48,531 nucleotides of DNA from an uncultured Eubacteriales bacterium (GTDB lineage: Bacteria > Bacillota > Clostridia > Christensenellales > Aristaeellaceae), in the NCBI GenBank assembly GCA_900316415.1, contig ONCV01000015.1, forward strand, positions 1 through 48,531. The letters run 5' to 3'. This document shows, piece by piece, positions 44,897 through 48,531 of the stretch. A program made the translations under genes and the position numbers. The notes beneath the pieces were generated by a model that was given only the letters and a program-made list of their open reading frames with translations, did no database searches and was not told the DNA's origin. Position 1 is the first letter of the stretch; every line of letters begins with the position of its first letter.

Positions 44897-44925
44897 TTGT
44901 CTTTTCTGGTACCCGCCGGTATAAT
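44897..44925 (+). promoter_or_regulatory. Promoter of the Re-citrate synthase-like gene
   Basis: TTGTCT (44897-44902) and a perfect TATAAT (44920-44925) have a 17-bp spacer, 40 bp before the start codon. Confidence 0.8.
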
Positions 44926-44965
44926 GAAGAATGCGCCGTCAGGGCGCGGAAGGAGGCTGCATTTC

Positions 44966-46360
44966 ATGATTGCCTTTGACAGGAAGAACAATCTGCTGAT
45001 GCAGAACAAGTACCAGTACTCCCTGCAGGATGTGGAGGAGCCCAACCTTTACCGGGAGATCTTCGATTACGAGCATATCCCGAAGGTTTCCTTCAACATG
45101 CGGAACGTGCCCATGTCCGTGCCGGACGAGATCTGGATGACGGACACGACCTTCCGGGACGGGCAGCAGTCCGTCAGCCCCTTTACGCCGAAGCAGATCC
45201 TGCATCTGTTCAAGCTGATGAGCCGGCTGGGCGGTCCCCGGGGCATGATCCGGCAGAGCGAGTTCTTTCTGTATACCAAAAACGATCAGGAGGCGCTCCA
45301 TCTGTGCCAGGACGCCGGGCTGAAGTTCCCGGAGATAACCACCTGGATCCGCGCCAACGAGAAGGACTTCGAGCTGGTCAAGCAGGCGGGGGTTCAGGAG
45401 ACGGGCATTCTGGTCTCCTGCAGCGACTACCATATCTTCAAGAAGATGCATCTGACCCGGAGCCAGGCCATGGACAAGTACCTGGGCATCGTGAAGGCGG
45501 CGCTGGACCGGGGCATCCGTCCCCGCTGCCATTTCGAGGACATTACCCGGGCGGACTTCTACGGATTTGTGCTGCCCTTTGCGGAGCAGCTGATGAACCT
45601 GAGCCGGGAAAGCGGAATCCCGATCAAGATCCGGGCCTGCGATACCATGGGATACGGCGTCAGCTATCCCGGTGCCGCCCTGCCCCGCAGCGTGCCCGGC
45701 ATTGTCTACGGCCTGAACCACTACGCCCAGTTCCCCTCCGCCCAGCTGGAATGGCACGGGCACAACGATTTCTACAAGGTGGTTACCAACGCGGCCACGG
45801 CCTGGCTCTACGGATGCTCCAGCGTGAACTGCACGCTGCTGGGCATCGGCGAGCGCACGGGCAACTGCCCCATGGAGGCCATGGCGGTGGAATACCAGAG
45901 CCTGCGGGGCGACGACGGCGGAATGGACCTGACGGCGGTGACGGAGATCGCCGACTACATGGAGCGGGAGATCGGCATCGAGATCAGCCCCCGGCAGCCC
46001 TTCGTGGGACGGCATTTCAACGTCACCCGGGCGGGCATCCACGCGGACGGCATGCTGAAGGACGAGGAAATCTACAACGCCTTCGATACCGCGAAGATCC
46101 TGAACCGGCCGGCGGCCGTGGCGGTGGACAGCCGGGGCGGCACCGCGTCCATCGCGCACTGGCTGAACAATTATTTCCGGCTGGATGAGGGTGACCAGGT
46201 GGACAAGACGGATCCGCTGATCATCGCCATGCGGGAGCAGGTGGACGCCCTCTACGCGGACGGCCGCAACACGGTCATGGGCGACGAGGAGCTGGAGATC
46301 ATGGTCCGGCGGTATGATGTGGAAAGATACGAACGGCTGCTGTTCCACAAGGGCAAATAA
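44966..46360 (+). CDS. HMG-like acyltransferase, probably Re-type citrate synthase
   Basis: The 464-residue protein belongs to the isopropylmalate/homocitrate synthase superfamily. DTTFRDGQQS near 57-66 has the metal-binding Asp and HGHND near 266 the metal-binding His pair. The block LGGPRGMIRQSEFFLYTKND, SDYHIFKKMHLTR and CHFEDITRADFYGFVLPFA, plus the lack of a C-terminal leucine-feedback domain, resemble the Re-citrate synthase of Clostridium kluyveri more than LeuA, as far as I recall that sequence. It would make citrate from acetyl-CoA and oxaloacetate for glutamate synthesis. AAGGAGG precedes the ATG at 44966. The next gene, an aspartate aminotransferase, yields oxaloacetate. Isopropylmalate or homocitrate synthase activity cannot be excluded. 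Confidence 0.68.
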   Translation: MIAFDRKNNLLMQNKYQYSLQDVEEPNLYREIFDYEHIPKVSFNMRNVPMSVPDEIWMTDTTFRDGQQSVSPFTPKQILHLFKLMSRLGGPRGMIRQSEFFLYTKNDQEALHLCQDAGLKFPEITTWIRANEKDFELVKQAGVQETGILVSCSDYHIFKKMHLTRSQAMDKYLGIVKAALDRGIRPRCHFEDITRADFYGFVLPFAEQLMNLSRESGIPIKIRACDTMGYGVSYPGAALPRSVPGIVYGLNHYAQFPSAQLEWHGHNDFYKVVTNAATAWLYGCSSVNCTLLGIGERTGNCPMEAMAVEYQSLRGDDGGMDLTAVTEIADYMEREIGIEISPRQPFVGRHFNVTRAGIHADGMLKDEEIYNAFDTAKILNRPAAVAVDSRGGTASIAHWLNNYFRLDEGDQVDKTDPLIIAMREQVDALYADGRNTVMGDEELEIMVRRYDVERYERLLFHKGK

Positions 46361-46413
46361 GCCGGAGCGGAAGGACCGGATCCGGCGAGAAGACCGTGCA
46401 AGGAGCGAGAGCA

Positions 46414-47700
46414 ATGAGATACGATGAAATGACCCGGGAGGCCCTGCAGGAGGAGCTGGAAACCCTGAAGAAGGAATACCGCCGGATTCAGCGGATGGAT
46501 CTGCGGCTGGACATGAGCCGGGGAAAGCCCAGCATTGAGCAGCTGAATCTGAGCATGGGGCTGATGGACGTGCTGGATTCGAGCTCGGACCTGACCTGCG
46601 AGGACGGGACGGACTGCCGGAACTACGGGCAGCTGACGGGCATCGAGGAAGCCCGGGAACTGCTGGGAGACATGATGGAAAACAATCCCAATGACATCAT
46701 CATCTACGGCAATTCCTCCCTGAACGTCATGTACGACACGGTGAGCCGGGCCTACACCCACGGCATCATGGGCAACACGCCCTGGTGCAAGCTGGAGCAG
46801 GTGAAATTCCTCTGCCCCGTGCCGGGCTATGACCGGCATTTCGCCATCACGGAGTATTTCGGCATCGGGATGATTCCGGTGCCCATGCTCTCCACCGGTC
46901 CGGATATGGCCGTGGTGGAAAAGCTGGTGGCGGAGGATGAGAGCATCAAGGGCATCTGGTGCGTGCCGAAGTACTCCAATCCCAGCGGCATCTCCTACAG
47001 CGACGAGACGGTTCGCCGCTTCGCCCGGCTGAAGCCCGCCGCCAAGGACTTCCGCATCTTCTGGGACAACGCCTACGGCATGCATCACCTCTATGATGAC
47101 CGGCAGGACTATCTGATCGAGATTCTGGCGGAATGCAAGCGGGCGGGCAACCCGGACATGGTGTACAAGTTTGCGTCCACCTCCAAGATTACCTTCCCCG
47201 GCAGCGGCATCGCGGCCCTGGCAACCTCCCCGAACAACATGGAGGATATCAAGAAGCAGCTGAAGCATCAGACCATCGGGCACGACAAGGTGAATCAGCT
47301 GCGCCACGTGCGCTTCTTCAAGGACATCCACGGCATGGTGGAGCATATGCGCCGGCACGCGGACATCCTGCGCCCGAAGTTTGAGATGGTGGAGGATATC
47401 CTGGAGCGGGAGCTGGGCGACAAGGGAATCGGAACCTGGACCAAGCCCCTGGGCGGCTATTTCATCGGATTCGAGAGCCTGCCGGGCTGCGCGAAGGAGA
47501 TCGTCAGCCGGTGCAAGAAGGCGGGGGTGCTGATGACCCCGGCCGGCGCCACCTGGCCCTACGGAAAGGACCCCCAGGACACCAGCATCCGCATTGCGCC
47601 GACCTTCCCGCCCCTGGAGGAGCTGGAGAAGGCCAGCGAGCTGTTTGCCCTGTGCGTAAAGATGGTCAGCGCGGAGAAGATTCTGTCCGCGATGGCATGA
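46414..47700 (+). CDS. Aspartate aminotransferase of the Aminotran_MocR/class I-fold group
   Basis: The 428-residue PLP enzyme opens with LDMSRGKPSIEQLNLS, and has CRNYGQLTGIEEARELLGDM near 66-86, CVPKYSNPSGI near 188-198, WDNAYGMHHL near 215-224 and FASTSKITFPGSG near 250-262, where Lys is the PLP lysine. The pattern matches the PF12897-type family that includes the Corynebacterium aspartate aminotransferase. It should interconvert aspartate and oxaloacetate using 2-oxoglutarate. AAGGAG lies between a GTG at 46396 and the ATG at 46414, so the ATG is chosen. It lies 53 bp after the citrate synthase-like gene. Confidence 0.85.
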   Translation: MRYDEMTREALQEELETLKKEYRRIQRMDLRLDMSRGKPSIEQLNLSMGLMDVLDSSSDLTCEDGTDCRNYGQLTGIEEARELLGDMMENNPNDIIIYGNSSLNVMYDTVSRAYTHGIMGNTPWCKLEQVKFLCPVPGYDRHFAITEYFGIGMIPVPMLSTGPDMAVVEKLVAEDESIKGIWCVPKYSNPSGISYSDETVRRFARLKPAAKDFRIFWDNAYGMHHLYDDRQDYLIEILAECKRAGNPDMVYKFASTSKITFPGSGIAALATSPNNMEDIKKQLKHQTIGHDKVNQLRHVRFFKDIHGMVEHMRRHADILRPKFEMVEDILERELGDKGIGTWTKPLGGYFIGFESLPGCAKEIVSRCKKAGVLMTPAGATWPYGKDPQDTSIRIAPTFPPLEELEKASELFALCVKMVSAEKILSAMA

Positions 47701-47719
47701 GAAGAAAGGAAAGACAGGC

Positions 47720-48394
47720 ATGAAGATCGGACTGCTGATCGCGGTGGAAAGCGAGCTGAAGGCATTTCTGGAAAGCGGCGCGGAGATCCGGGAGGAAAAG
47801 GTCAACGGCCGCACGGTGTATCAGACCCGGATCGGGAAGCATGAGGTTTATGCGCTCTGCTCCGGCTGCGGGGAGATCGACGCGGCGGCGGGCACGCAGC
47901 TGCTGATTACCCGGTTCGGCTGCGAGGAGATGCTGAATTTCGGGGTGACCGGGGCGCTGGATCCGGCGCTGAAGGTCGAGGATCTGTTCGTGGTGACCGG
48001 GGTCTGTCACTATGATTTCGACACGTCCCCCATTGACCCGGTGAAGCCCCATCAGTACGAGGAGTTTCCGGATGAGTTCATCCCCCTGGACGCGGGGCTT
48101 CTGGCCCGGGCCCGGGAGGCTTGCCCGGAGCTGCGGGAAACCCGGGTGGCCAGCGGGGACAAGTTTGTGGAGGACCGGAAGGTCAAGCAGGAGCTCTTCG
48201 CCCTGGGATGCCAGATCTGCGACATGGAGATCGCGGCAATTGCCCGGGTCTGCTGGCTGAATCAGGTTCCCTGCCTGTCCATCAAGTGCATCAGTGACAC
48301 CTATGAGGGAGGCGCCGGGGATTTCTGGACCAATGTGGAGCGCAGCGCGGAAAAGGCCTTCCGGGTGCTGCGCACGCTGCTGGAGAAGGACTGA
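47720..48394 (+). CDS. 5'-methylthioadenosine/S-adenosylhomocysteine nucleosidase-like protein
   Basis: The 224-residue protein has the PNP/UDP phosphorylase fold. MKIGLLIAVESEL starts it, with the family Glu at position 10-12. GVTGALDP near 75-82, CDMEIAAIARVC near 167-178 (usually EMEAAAVA) and CISDTYEGGAG near 191-201 with the catalytic Asp follow. It recycles adenine from MTA or SAH and supports methionine salvage, in line with metY and metA upstream. The active-site block is somewhat divergent, so another nucleoside or futalosine-type substrate is possible. AGAAAGGAAAG precedes the ATG. Confidence 0.8.
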   Translation: MKIGLLIAVESELKAFLESGAEIREEKVNGRTVYQTRIGKHEVYALCSGCGEIDAAAGTQLLITRFGCEEMLNFGVTGALDPALKVEDLFVVTGVCHYDFDTSPIDPVKPHQYEEFPDEFIPLDAGLLARAREACPELRETRVASGDKFVEDRKVKQELFALGCQICDMEIAAIARVCWLNQVPCLSIKCISDTYEGGAGDFWTNVERSAEKAFRVLRTLLEKD

Positions 48395-48432
48395 GCCGGA
48401 CGGATCAGCAAACCAGGACGCAGCAAATCTTT

Positions 48433-48471
48433 GGGGCTGTCTCGCTAAGAAAAAGTGAGGCAGTCCCTTTT
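48433..48471 (+). terminator. Terminator after the nucleosidase gene
   Basis: GGGGCTGTCTCGCT (48433-48446) pairs over 14 bp, three of them G-U, with 48454-48467 around a seven-base A-rich loop. TTTTCT follows. Confidence 0.8.
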
Positions 48472-48485
48472 CTATAATAAAAAAC

Positions 48486-48515
48486 ATACCAAAAACACCC
48501 GAAACCTTAAAGGAA
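48486..48515 (-). terminator. Probable terminator of an off-window minus-strand gene
   Basis: On the minus strand, an imperfect stem (CGCCCGA against TCGGGTG, with CCTT/AAGG inside) is followed by GTTTTTGG. It would end a gene entering from the right edge, convergent with the nucleosidase gene. Confidence 0.45.
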
Positions 48516-48531
48516 TCGGGCGTTTGCAGTA

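Overview
The window reads as a chromosomal segment of a GC-rich, anaerobic, plant-glycan-degrading Bacillota (Clostridia-type, gut or rumen lifestyle). The signs are strong AGGAGG-type ribosome binding sites, several consensus TTGACA/TATAAT promoters, CUT1 sugar transporters of the LplB/YtcP type without a dedicated ATPase, an AdoCbl riboswitch, phosphoketolase, and a Re-citrate-synthase-like enzyme instead of the usual citrate synthase. The species assignment is inference; no rRNA or tRNA gene was seen.

Layout. Bases 1-96 are the 3' end (domains V and VI) of a group II intron whose body lies outside the window. From 105 to 8126 a minus-strand operon encodes two permeases, a solute-binding protein, a nucleoside-hydrolase-like protein and a GH78 alpha-L-rhamnosidase. 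A GH43 enzyme (8346-9824, minus) is divergent from phosphoketolase (10078-12471, plus). After a Nudix gene, a plus-strand glucuronide/galactoside locus runs from 13166 to 24000: GH2 beta-galactosidase-like enzyme, beta-glucuronidase, solute-binding protein, two permeases, an esterase and a Sde0182/DUF1593-type protein. A heterodimeric ABC exporter follows (24115-27839). Then come a cobalamin riboswitch and a BtuF/C/D-like uptake system (27946-31166), an EamA transporter, a PlsC-like acyltransferase, an NAD-dependent epimerase-like protein, a secreted YARHG protein, an XRE-cupin-acyl-CoA synthetase fusion, a second Nudix gene and a GH51 arabinofuranosidase. The right third is core metabolism: a Cys-rich small protein, MetY, MetA, a TtcA-like protein, enolase, Re-citrate synthase-like, aspartate aminotransferase and MTA/SAH nucleosidase.

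How it fits together. None of the glycoside hydrolases (GH78, GH43, GH2, beta-glucuronidase, GH51) has a signal peptide. The picture is import of oligosaccharides by the CUT1 transporters followed by trimming in the cytoplasm. Released pentoses could enter the phosphoketolase route to acetyl phosphate. The two transporter operons share a promoter of identical geometry with a direct repeat of AATTTAGTA upstream of the -35 box, which suggests one common regulator that is not encoded here. MetA carries Glu111, the residue linked to acetyl-CoA use, and so matches the neighbouring O-acetylhomoserine sulfhydrylase.

I found no CRISPR array, defence system or phage region. The features most worth following up are the shared promoter element, the regulator-enzyme fusion at 35121-37418, the two nucleoside-hydrolase-fold proteins tied to glycan operons, and the hairpin operator candidate in front of the ABC exporter.
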